Made by a program: the position numbers and the translations under genes. The notes below the pieces were generated by a model, which saw nothing but the letters and a program-made list of their open reading frames with translations, had not been told where the DNA came from and ran no database searches. Below, piece by piece: positions 1 to 10,005 of a stretch of 64,000 bases of DNA (position 1 is the first letter of the stretch; each line of letters begins with the position of its first letter). Origin of the DNA: Fasciola hepatica (lineage: Eukaryota; Platyhelminthes; Trematoda; Plagiorchiida; Fasciolidae); contig CANUEZ040000205.1 in NCBI GenBank assembly GCA_948099385.1, positions 682,001-746,000 on the forward strand, given 5' to 3'.

Positions 1-305
1 GTGAACCATTGTGAATCGAACAACTTAACAACACAAGGCTATCCGCGATGGCTCTCAACGCTTTGTTCAACATCTACACTACATGATATAGCACCCTTCC
101 CAAACTCGCTTTCAATGGTAAGAACCAGCTTCGCGCACATCGATCCACTCCTATGATGGATGACTTCTCTGTACGGGCCGAAGTACAACCAACGCATTCC
201 CAAATGAACAACCTACACAGCTTCCTTACTATGCATGCAATTGATTAGTAGTACGAGATTAGATTAGATTAGATTAGATTAGATTAGATTAGATTAGATT
301 AGATT
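1..305 (+). repeat. Partial monomer cut by the left window edge
   Basis: The window opens at GTGAACCATTGTG, which lies 145 bases into a complete monomer (compare position 451 in the next copy). The remaining 305 bases are a normal L monomer 3' part ending in a ten-unit tract at 256-305. The truncation is a window effect, not a biological edge. Confidence 0.95.
256..305 (+). repeat. Embedded (AGATT)n microsatellite, 10 units
   Basis: Ten perfect AGATT units sit between TAGTACG and TGTATAATATG. An equivalent tract ends every monomer. Read in another phase the unit is TTAGA. In the L domain these tracts are mostly pure and vary from 6 to 12 units, which alone accounts for the 5-bp steps in monomer length. 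Confidence 0.97.
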
Positions 306-336
306 TGTATAATATGATTGATCATGCATCTTGAAA

Positions 337-348
337 GCTCAACTGAGC
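337..348. other. Dyad GCTCA-AC-TGAGC (representative copy)
   Basis: Five-base arms with a two-base centre, present in most monomers. B-type monomers replace it with GCTCAATTGTGC, which breaks the dyad but creates the palindrome CAATTG. The copy near 1,220 has GCTCAACTGAAC. It could be a protein site or a small cruciform-prone element; no function is shown. Confidence 0.5.
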
Positions 349-371
349 ATTGAAATGCATGGAAGCACTGT

Positions 372-379
372 ACAGCTGT
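372..379. other. Palindrome ACAGCTGT (representative copy)
   Basis: An eight-base perfect palindrome, ACAGCTGT, present in nearly all copies. It is lost as ACAGATGT in B monomers near 36,330 and 37,190 and as ACAGTTGT near 25,162. With TGATCA, GTGCAC, ACCGGT, TGCATGCA and CAATTG it makes the monomer rich in short palindromes. Confidence 0.55.
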
Positions 380-458
380 TTCATCCTCTAAGGGACTCGA
401 CTCATCAGCAGTGCACATCGACCGAGCCCCCACGGGCACTCCAACAACCGGTGAACCA

Positions 459-486
459 TTGTGAATCGAACAACTTAACAACACAA
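459..486. other. Stem-loop-capable TTGTG...CACAA segment (representative copy)
   Basis: TTGTG at 459-463 and CACAA at 482-486 can pair around an 18-base loop. The loop contains most of the GAATCGAAC segment (its first G belongs to the stem), which on the minus strand reads GTTCGATTC. The stem is short and may be chance, but the segment is among the best conserved of the monomer apart from the CCCCTCG cluster. Confidence 0.35.
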
Positions 487-620
487 GGCTATCCGCGATG
501 GCTCTCAACGCTTTGTTCAACATCTACACTACATGATATAGCACCCTTCCCAAACTCGCTTTCATTGGTAAGAACCAGCTTCGCGCACACCGATCCACTC
601 CTATGATGGATGACTTCTCT

Positions 621-636
621 GTACGGGCCGAAGTAC
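621..636. other. L/R diagnostic segment GTAC...GTAC (representative L copy)
   Basis: L copies have GTACGGGCCGAAGTAC, with TGTAC/GTACA arms around eight bases. R copies have GTAGGGGCCTAAGTAC, where the arms become TAGG/CCTA around two bases. The two differ by two or three clustered substitutions and form the clearest short haplotype marker for the domains and for conversion patches. Confidence 0.6.
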
Positions 637-681
637 AACCAACGCATTCCCAAATGAACAACCTACACAGCTTCCTTACTA

Positions 682-693
682 TGCATGCAATTG
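682..693. other. Overlapping palindromes TGCATGCA and CAATTG (representative copy)
   Basis: TGCATGCA (682-689) overlaps CAATTG (688-693) just upstream of GATTAGTAGTACGAG and the pentamer tract. A-type monomers in R change this to ATGCATGAAATTGATTATA, losing both palindromes while keeping ATGCAT. Confidence 0.5.
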
Positions 694-3600
694 ATTAGTA
701 GTACGAGATTATATTAGATTAGATTAGATTAGATTAGATTAGATTAGATTTGTATAATATGATTGATCATGCAGCTTGAACGCTCAACTGAGCATTGAAA
801 TGCATGGAAGCACTGTACAGCTGTTTCATCCTCTAAGGGACTCGACTCATCAGCAGTGCACATCGACCGATCCCCCACGGGCACTCCAACAACCGGTGAA
901 CCATTGTGAATCGAACAACTTAACAACACAAGGCTATCCGCGATGGCTATCAACGCTTTGTTCAACATCTACACTACATGATATAGCACCCTTCCCAAAC
1001 TCGCTTTCAATGGTAAGAACCAGCTTCGCGCACACCGATCCACTCCTATGATGGATGACTTCTCTGTACGGGCCGAAGTACAACCAACGCATTCCCAAAT
1101 GAACAACCAACACAGCTTCCTCACTATGCATGCAATTGATTAGTAGTACGAGATTAGATTAGATTAGATTAGATTAGATTAGATTTGTATAATATGATTG
1201 ATCATGCAGCTTGAACGCTCAACTGAACATTGAAATGCATGGAAGCACTGTACAGCTGTTTCATCCTCTAAGGGACTCGACTCATCAGCAGTGCACATCG
1301 ACCGAGCCCCCACGGGCACTCCAACAACCGGTGAACCATTGTGAATCGAACAACTTAACAACACAAGGCTATCCGCGATGGCTCTCAACGCTTTGTTCAA
1401 CATCTACACTACATGATATAGCACCCCTCCCAAACTCGCTTTCAATGGTAAGAACCAGCTTCGCGCACATCGATCCACTCCTATGATGGATGACTTCTCT
1501 GTACGGGCCGAAGTACAACCAACGCATCCCCAAATGAACAACCTACACAGCTTCCTTACTATGCATGCAATTGATTAGTAGTACGAGATTAGATTAGATT
1601 AGATTAGATTAGATTAGATTAGATTAGATTAGATTTGTATAATATGATTGATCATGCATCTTGAAAGCTCAACTGAGCATTGAAATGCATGGAAGCACTG
1701 TACAGCTGTTTCATCCTCTAAGGGACTCGACTCATCAGCAGTGCACATCGACCGAGCCCCCACGGGCACTCCAACAACCGGTGAACCATTGTGAATCGAA
1801 CAACCTAACAACACAAGGCTATCCGCCATGGCTCTCAACGCTTTGTTCAACATCTACACTACATGATATAGCACCCTTCCCAAACTCGCTTTCAATGGTA
1901 AGAACCAGCTTCGCGCACACCGATCCACTCCTATGATGGATGACTTCTCTGTACGGGCCGAAGTACAACCAACGCATTCCCAAATGAACAACCTACACAG
2001 CTTCCTTACTATGCATGCAATTGATTAGTAGTACGAGATTAGATTAGATTAGATTAGATTAGATTAGATTAGATTAGATTAGATTAGATGTGTATAATAT
2101 GATTGATCATGCAGCTTGAACGCTCAACTGAGCATTGAAATGCATGGAAGCACTGTACAGCTGTTTCATCCTCTAAGGGACTCGACTCATCCGCAGTGCA
2201 CATCGACCGAGCCCCCACGGGCACTCCAACAACCGGTGAACCATTGTGAATCGAACAACTTAACAACACAAGGCTATCCGCGATGGCTATCAACGCTTTG
2301 TTCAACATCTACACTACATGATATAGCACCCTTCCCAAACTCGCTTTCAATGGTAAGAACCAGCTTCGCGCACACCGATCCACTCCTATGATGGATGACT
2401 TCTCTGTACGGGCCGAAGTACAACCAACGCATTCCCAAATGAACAACCTACACAGCTTCCTTACTATGCATGCAATTGATTAGTAGTACGAGATTAGATT
2501 AGATTAGATTAGATTAGATTAGATTAGATTAGATTTGTATAATATGATTGATCATGCAGCTTGAACGCTCAACTGAGCATTGAAATGCATGGAAGCACTG
2601 TACAGCTGTTTCATCCTCTAAGGGACTCGACTCATCAGCAGTGCACATCGACCGAGCCCCCACGGGCACTCCAACAACCGGTGAACCATTGTGAATCGAA
2701 CAACTTAACAACACAAGGCTATCCGCGATGGCTCTCAACGCTTTGTTCAACATCTACACTACATGATATAGCACCCTTCCCAAACTCGCTTTCAATGGTA
2801 AGAACCAGCTTCGCGCACACCGATCCACTCCTATGATGGATGACTTTTCTGTACGGGCCGAAGTACAACCAACGCAATCCCAAATGAAATACCTACACAG
2901 CTTCCTTACTATGCATGCAATTGATTAGTAGTACGAGATTAGATTAGATTAGATTAGATTAGATTTGTATAATATGATTGATCATGCAGCTTGAACGCTC
3001 AACTGAGCATTGAAATGCATGGAAGCACTGTACAGCTGTTTCATCCTCTAAGGGACTCGACTCATCAGCAGTGCACATCGACCGAGCCCCCACGGGCACT
3101 CCAACAACCGGTGAACCATTGTGAATCGAACAACTTAACAACACAAGGCTATCCGCGGTGGCTCTCAACGCTTTGTTCAACATCTACACTACATGATATA
3201 GCACTCTTCCCAAACTCGATTTGAATGGTAAGAACCAGCTTCGCGCACACCGATCCACTCCTATGATGGATGACTTCTCTGTACGGGCCGAAGTACAACC
3301 AACGCATTCCCAAATGAACAACCTACACAGCTTCCTTACTATGCATGCAATTGATTAGTAGTACGAGATTAGATTAGATTAGATTAGATTAGATTAGATT
3401 TGTATAATATGATTGATCATGCAGCTTGAACGCTCAACTGAGCATTGAAATGCATGGAAGCATTGTACAGCTGTTTCATCCTCTAAGGGACTCGACTCAT
3501 CAGCAGTGCACATCGACCGAGCCCCCACGGGCATTCCAACAACCGGTGAACCATTGTTGAATCGAACAACTTAACAACACAAGGCTATCCGGGATTGCTC

Positions 3601-3801
3601 TCAACGCTTTGTTCAACATCTACACTACATGATATAGCACCCTTCCCAAACTCGCTTTCAATGGTAAGAACCAGCTTCACGCACACCGATCCACTCCTAT
3701 GATGGATGACTTCTCTGTACGGGCCGAAGTACAACCAACGCATTCCCAAATGAACAACCTACACAGCTTCCTTACTATGCATGCAATTGATTAGTAGTAC
3801 G

Positions 3802-3861
3802 AGATTAGATTAGATTAGATTAGATTAGATTAGATTAGATTAGATTAGATTAGATTAGATT
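3802..3861 (+). repeat. Longest-class pentamer tract, 12 perfect units
   Basis: Sixty bases of uninterrupted AGATT units precede TGTATACTATG. Other 12-unit tracts lie at 5,563-5,622 (pure) and 6,023-6,082 (one ATATT interruption). These are the longest in the window; R-domain tracts are generally half this length or less. Confidence 0.95.
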
Positions 3862-5622
3862 TGTATACTATGATTGATCATGCAGCTTGAACGCTCAACT
3901 GAGCATTGAAATGCATGGAAGCACTGTACAGCTGTTTCATCCTCTAAGGGACTCGACTCATCAGCAGTGCACATCGACCGAGCCCCCACGGGCACTCCAA
4001 CAACCGGTGAACCATTGTGAATCGAACAACTTAACAACGCAAGGCTATCCGCGATGGCTCTCAACGCTTTGTTCAACATCTACACTACATGATATAGCAC
4101 TCTTCCCAAACTCGATTTGATTGGTAAGAACCAGCTTCGCGCACACCGATCCACTCCTATGATGGATGACTTCTCTGTACGGGCCGAAGTACAACCAACG
4201 CCTTCCCAAATGAACAACCTACACAGCTTCCTTACTATGCATGCAATTGATTAGTAGTACGAGATTAGATTAGATTAGACTAGATTAGATTAGATTTGTA
4301 TAATATGATTGATCATGCAGCTTGAACGCTCAACTGAGCATTGAAATGCATGGAAGCACTGTACAGCTGTTTCATCCTTCTTGGGACTCGACTCATCAGC
4401 AGTGCACATCGACCGAGCTCCCACGGGCATTCCAACAACCGGTGAACCATTGTTGAATCGAACAACTTAACAACACAAGGCTATCCGCGGTGGCTCTCAA
4501 CGCTTTGTTCAACATCTACACTACATGATATAGCACCCTTCCCAAACTCGCTTTCAATGGTAAGAACCAGCTTCGCGCACACCGATCGACTCCTATGATG
4601 GATGACTTCTCTGTACGGGCCGAAGTACAACCAACGCATTCCCAAATGAACAACCTACACAGCTTCCTTACTATGCATGCAATTGATTAGTAGTACGAGA
4701 TTAGATTAGATTAGATTAGATTAGATTAGATTTGTATAATATGATTGATCATGCAGCTTGAACGCTCAACTGAGCATTGAAATGCATGGAAGCATTGTAC
4801 AGCTGTTTCATCCTCTAAGGGACTCGACTCATCAGCAGTGCACATCGACCGAGCCCCCACGGGCATTCCAACAACCGGTGAACCATTGTTGAATCGAACA
4901 ACTTAACAACACAAGGCTATCCGGGATTGCTCTCAACGCTTTGTTCAACATCTACACTACATGATATAGCACCCTTCCCAAACTCGCTTTCAATGGTAAG
5001 AACAAGCTTCACGCACACCGATCCACTCCTATGATGGATGACTTCTCTGTACGGGCCGAAGTACAACCAACGCATTCTCAAATGAACAACCTACACAGCT
5101 TCCTTACTATGCATGCAATTGATTAGTAGTACGAGATTAGATTAGATTAGATTAGATTAGATTTGTATAATATGATTGATCATGCAGCTTGAACGCTCAA
5201 CTGAGCATTGAAATGCATGGAAGCACTGTACAGCTGTTTCATCCTCTAAGGGACTCGACTCATCAGCAGTGCACATCGACCGAGCCCCACGGCCACTACA
5301 ACAACCGGTGAACCATTGTGAATCGAACAACTTAACAACACAAGGCTATCCGCGGTGGCTCTCAACGCTTTGTTCAACATCTACACTACATGATATAGCA
5401 CCCTTCCCAAACTCGCTTTCAATGGTAAGAACCAGCTTCGCGCACACCGATCCACTCCTATGATGGATGACTTCTCTGTACGGGCCGAAGTACAACCAAC
5501 GCATTCCCAAATGAAATACCTACACAGCTTCCTTACAATGCATGCAATTGATTAGTAGTACGAGATTAGATTAGATTAGATTAGATTAGATTAGATTAGA
5601 TTAGATTAGATTAGATTAGATT

Positions 5623-6517
5623 TGTATAATATGATTGATCATGCAGCTTGAACGCTCAACTGAGCATTGAAATGCATGGAAGCACTGTACAGCTGTTTCA
5701 TCCTTGTTGGGACTCGACTCATCAGCAGTGCACATCGACCGAGCCCCCACGGGCATTCCAACAAACGGGGAACCATTGTGAATCGAACAACTTAACAACA
5801 CAAGGCTATCCGGGATTGCTCTCAACGCTTTGTTCAACATCTACACTACATGATATAGCACCCTTCCCAAACTCGCTTTCAATGGTAAGAACCAGCTTCA
5901 CGCACACCGATCCACTCCTATGATGGATGACTTCTCTGTACGGGCCGAAGTACAACCAACGCATTCCCAAATGAACAACCTACACAGCTTCCTTACTATG
6001 CATGCAATTGATTAGTAGTACGAGATTAGATTAGATTAGATTAGATTAGATTAGATTAGATTAGATTATATTAGATTAGATTTGTATAATATGATTGATC
6101 ATGCAGCTTGAACGCTCAACTGAGCATTGAAATGCATGGAAGCACTGTACAGCTGTTTCATCCTCTAAGGGACTCGACTCATCAGCAGTGCACATCGACC
6201 GAGCCCCCACGGGCACTCCAACAACCGGTGAACCATTGTGAATCGAACAACTTAACAACACAAGGCTATCCGCGGTGGCTCTCAACGCTTTGTTCAACAT
6301 CTACACTACATGATATAGCACTCTTCCCAAACTCGATTTGAATGGTAAGAACCAGCTTCGCGCACACCGATCCACTCCTATGATGGATGACTTATCTGTA
6401 CGGGCCGAAGTACAACCAACGCCTTCCCAAATGAACAACCTACACAGCTTCCTTACTATGCATGCAATTGATTAGTAGTACGAGATTAGATTAGATTAGA
6501 TTAGATTAGATTAGATT
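5623..6517 (+). repeat. L-domain dimer, copy 1
   Basis: This copy comprises monomers 5,623-6,082 and 6,083-6,517. The first has CCGGGATTGCTC and CTTCACGCACACC and ends in a tract bearing one ATATT interruption three units from its 3' end. The second has CCGCGGTGGCTC, CTCGATTTGAATGG and the rare CGCCTTCCCAAATG. The same ordered pair of variants follows at 6,518-7,407. Its first monomer also carries CCTTGTTGGG at 5,702-5,711, which the second copy lacks. Confidence 0.85.
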
Positions 6518-7407
6518 TGTATAATATGATTGATCATGCAGCTTGAACGCTCAACTGAGCATTGAAATGCATGGAAGCACTGTACAGCTGTTTCATCCTC
6601 TAAGGGACTCGACTCATCAGCAGTGCACATCGACCGAGCCCCCACGGGCATTCCAACAACCGGTGAACCATTGTGAATCGAACAACTTAACAACACAAGG
6701 CTATCCGGGATTGCTCTCAACGCTTTGTTCAACATCTACACTACATGATATAGCACCCTTCCCAAACTCGCTTTCAATGGTAAGAACCAGCTTCACGCAC
6801 ACCGATCCACTCCTATGATGGATGACTTCTCTGTACGGGCCGAAGTACAACCAACGCATTCCCAAATGAACAACCTACACAGCTTCCTTACTATGCATGC
6901 AATTGATTAGTAGTACGAGATTAGATTAGATTAGATTAGATTAGATTAGATTAGATTATATTAGATTAGATTTGTATAATATGATTGATCATGCAGCTTG
7001 AACGCTCAACTGAGCATTGAAATGCATGGAAGCACTGTACAGCTGTTTCATCCTCTAAGGGACTCGACTCATCAGCAGTGCACATCGACCGAGCCCCCAC
7101 GGGCACTCCAACAACCGGTGAACCATTGTGAATCGAACAACTTAACAACACAAGGCTATCCGCGGTGGCTCTCAACGCTTTGTTCAACATCTACACTACA
7201 TGATATAGCACTCTTCCCAAACTCGATTTGAATGGTAAGAACCAGCTTCGCGCACACCGATCCACTCCTATGATGGATGACTTCTCTGTACGGGCCGAAG
7301 TACAACCAACGCCTTCCCAAATGAACAACCTACACAGCTTCCTTACTATGCATGCAATTGATTAGTAGTACGAGATTAGATTAGATTAGATTAGATTAGA
7401 TTAGATT
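6518..7407 (+). repeat. L-domain dimer, copy 2
   Basis: This is a near-copy of 5,623-6,517. The internal tract (6,918-6,972) keeps the ATATT interruption at the same distance from its 3' end but has 11 units instead of 12, so one pentamer was gained or lost after the pair duplicated. The first monomer here has the standard CCTCTAAGGG where copy 1 has CCTTGTTGGG. Confidence 0.85.
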
Positions 7408-7837
7408 TGTATAATATGATTGATCATGCAGCTTGAACGCTCAACTGAGCATTGAAATGCATGGAAGCACTGTACAGCTGTTTCATCCTCTAAGGGACTC
7501 GACTCATCAGCGGTGCACATCGACCTAGCCCCCAGGGGCACTCCAACAACCGGTGAACCATTGTGAATCGAACAACTTAACAACACAAGGCTATCCGCGA
7601 TGGCTCTCAACGCTTTGTTCAACATCTACACTACATGATATAGCACCCTTCCCAAACTCGCTTTCAATGGTAAGAACCAGCTTCGCGCACACCGATCCAC
7701 TCCTATGATGGATGACTTCTCTGTACGGGCCGAAGTACAACCAACGCATTCCCAAATGAACAACCTACACAGCTTCCTTACTATGCATGCAATTGATTAG
7801 TATTACGAGATTAGATTAGATTAGATTAGATTAGATT
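7408..7837 (+). repeat. L monomer carrying an R-like patch
   Basis: The body is L-type (ATGCATGGAAG, GCTTTCAATGG, GATCCACTCC, GTACGGGCCGAAGTAC). At 7,508-7,540 it has CAGCGGTGCACATCGACCTA followed by GCCCCCAGGGGCA. The GCGGTGCACATCGACCTAG haplotype is common in early R monomers, and the rare CCCAGGGGCAC recurs at R monomers 13,471-13,901 and 14,333-14,763. This looks like a cross-domain exchange. Confidence 0.8.
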
Positions 7838-9574
7838 GGTATAATATGATTGATCATGCAGCTTGAACGCTCAACTGAGCATTGAAATGCATGGAAGCAC
7901 TGTACAGCTGTTTCATCCTTGTTGGGACTCGACTCATCAGCAGTGCACATCGACCGAGCCCCCACGGGCACTCCAACAACCGGTGAACCATTTTTGAATC
8001 GAACAACTTAACAACACAAGGCTATCCGGGATTGCTCTCAACGCTTTGTTCAACATCTACACTACATGATATAGCACCCTTCCCAAACTCGCTTTCAATG
8101 GTAAGAACCAGCTTCGCGCACACCGATCCACTCCTATGATGGATGACTTCTCTGTACGGGCCGAAGTACAACCAACGCATTCTCAAATGAACAACCTACA
8201 CAGCTTCCTTACTATGCATGCAATTGATTAGTAGTACGAGATTAGATTAGATTAGATTAGATGAGATTTGTATAATATGATTGATCATGCAGCTTGAACG
8301 CTCAACTGAGCATTGAAATTCATGGAAGCACTGTACAGCTGTTTCATCCTCTAAGGAACTCGACTCATCAGCAGTGCACATCGACCGAGCCCCCACGGGC
8401 ATTCCAACAACCGGTGAACCATTGTTGAATCGAACAACTTAACAACACAAGGCTATCCGCGATGGCTCTCAACGCTTTGTTCAACATCTACACTGCATGA
8501 TATAGCATCCTTCCCAAACTCGCTTTCAATGGTAAGAACCAGCTTCGCGCACACCGATCCACTCCTATGATGGATGACTTCTCTGTACGGGCCGAAGTAC
8601 AACCAACGCATTCCCAAATGAACAACCTACACAGCTTCCTTACTATGCATGCAATTGATTAGTAGTACGAGATTAGATTAGATTAGATTAGATTAGATTT
8701 GTATGATATGATTGATCATGCAGCTTGAACGCTCAACTGAGCATTGAAATGCATGGAAGCACTGTACAGCTGTTTCATCCTCTAAGGGACTCGACTCATC
8801 AGCAGTGCACATCGACCGAGCAACCACGGGCACTCCAACAACCGGTGAACCATTGTGAATCGAACAACTTAACAACACAAGGCTATCCGCGATGGCTCTC
8901 AACGCTTTGTTCAACATCTACACTACATGATATAGCACCCTTCCCAAACTCGCTTTCAATGGTAAGAACCAGCTTCGCGCACACCGATCCACTCCTATGA
9001 TGGATGACTTCTCTGTACGGGCCGAAGTACAACCAACGCATTCCCAAATGAACAACCTACACAGCTTCCTTACTATGCATGCAATTGATTAGTAGTACGA
9101 GATTAGATTAGATTAGATTAGATTAGATTAGATTAGATTAGATTTGTATAATATGATTGATCATGCAGCTTGAACGCTCAACTGAGCATTGAAATGCATG
9201 GAAGCACTGTACAGCTGTTTCATCCTCTAAGGGACTCGACTCATCAGCAGTGCACATCGACCGAGCCCCCACGGGCACTCCAACAACCGGTGAACCATTG
9301 TGAATCGAACAACTTAACAACACAAGGCTATCCGCGATGGCTCTCAACGCTTTGTTCAACATCTACACTACATGATATAGCACCCTTCCCAAACTCGCTT
9401 TCAATGGTAAGAACCAGCTTCGCGAACACCGATCCACTCCTATGATGGATGACTTCTCTGTAGGGGCCGAAGTACAACCAACGCATTCCCAAATGAACAA
9501 CCTACACAGCTTCCTTACTATGCATGCAATTGATTAGTAGTACGAGATTAGATTAGATTAGATTAGATTAGATT

Positions 9575-10005
9575 TGTATAATATGATTGATCATGCAGCT
9601 TGAACGCTCAACTGAGCATTGAAATGCATGGAAGCACTGTACAGCTGTTTCATCCTCTAAGGGACTCGACTCATCAGCAGTGCACATCGACCGAGCCCCC
9701 ACGGGCACTCCAACAACCGGTGAACCATTGTGAATCGAACAACTTAACAACACAAGGCTATCCGGGATGGCTCTCAACGCTTTGTTCAACATCTACACTA
9801 CATGATATAGCACCCTTCTCAAACTGGCTTCTAATTTGAATGGTAAGAACCAGCTTCGCGCACACCGATCGACTCCTATGATGGGTGACTTCTCTGTAGG
9901 GGCCTAAGTACAACCAACGCATTCCCAAATGAACAACCTACACAGCTTCCTTACTATGCATGCAATTGATTATAAGTACGAGATTAGATCAGATTAGATT
10001 AGATT
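9575..10005 (+). repeat. Hybrid L/R boundary monomer
   Basis: The 5' part has L-type ATGCATGGAAG at about 9,625-9,665. From about 9,765 the copy has R-type CCGGGATGG, then CTTCTAATTTGAATGG at 9,827-9,842, GATCGACTCC and GTAGGGGCCTAAGTAC, and ends in a five-unit R tract with an AGATC interruption. The preceding monomer is L apart from GTAGGGGCCGAAGTAC near 9,462, an intermediate form. The domain switch therefore falls inside this copy. Confidence 0.85.

Larger units (their letters stand above)
306..750 (+). repeat. Reference L-type monomer (445 bp)
   Basis: This is the first complete copy. Landmarks: TGATCA at 319-324, GCTCAACTGAGC at 337-348, ACAGCTGT at 372-379, GTGCAC at 411-416, ACCGGT at 447-452, GAATCGAAC at 463-471, GTACGGGCCGAAGTAC at 621-636, TGCATGCA at 682-689, CAATTG at 688-693, and a nine-unit pentamer tract at 706-750 whose second unit is ATATT. 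Forward and reverse open frames cross it (331-606 plus, 299-523 minus). They recur in other copies and look like by-products of the repeat. Confidence 0.95.
1..9835 (+). repeat. Left (L) domain of the satellite: 400 + 5n monomers
   Basis: L monomers carry GTACGGGCCGAAGTAC, GCTTTCAATGG (or the variant GATTTGAATGG near 3,216, 6,335 and 7,225), GATCCACTCC and ATGCATGGAAG. Pentamer tracts end at 305, 750, 1185, 1635, 2090, 2535, 2965, 3400, 3861, 4296, 4732, 5163, 5622, 6082, 6517, 6972, 7407, 7837, 8268, 8699, 9144 and 9574. Pentamer counts are 10, 9, 7, 10, 11, 9, 6, 7, 12, 7, 7, 6, 12, 12, 7, 11, 7, 6, 6, 6, 9 and 6. Monomer length equals 400 + 5n apart from single-base indels such as the extra T in CCATTGTTGAATCG. 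The domain may extend beyond the window. Confidence 0.95.

Noticed and set aside
256..305. CRISPR-like array
   Set aside because: Repeats are about 431 bp with near-identical bodies and no unique spacers; the short tract is a simple microsatellite.
306..320. Bacterial -10 promoter-like TATAAT in TGTATAATATG
   Set aside because: It follows a microsatellite in every satellite monomer, has no partner element or downstream gene, and the array is eukaryotic in character.
299..523. Minus-strand open frame of 72-84 codons repeated in most monomers
   Set aside because: It overlaps the plus-strand frame across the same bases, ends inside the pentamer tract, is lost in B-type monomers, and shows no family similarity that I recognise.
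576..600. CENP-B-box-like match in CTTCGCGCACACCGAT
   Set aside because: It matches TTCG and CG but lacks the fixed central A and the final GG, which is weaker than the minus-strand match and likely chance.
331..606. Plus-strand open frame of 77-93 codons repeated in about half of the monomers
   Set aside because: It starts at TTG, has no recognisable domain, and recurs only because the repeat recurs. Whole families (B monomers, with GGTGACC; L copies with ATTGTTG) break it by one-base indels, and variants fall on all codon positions.
1573..1582. Isolated single-base differences between monomers as possible functional sites
   Set aside because: Most are sporadic substitutions expected in a satellite; only linked or shared variants were kept as findings.
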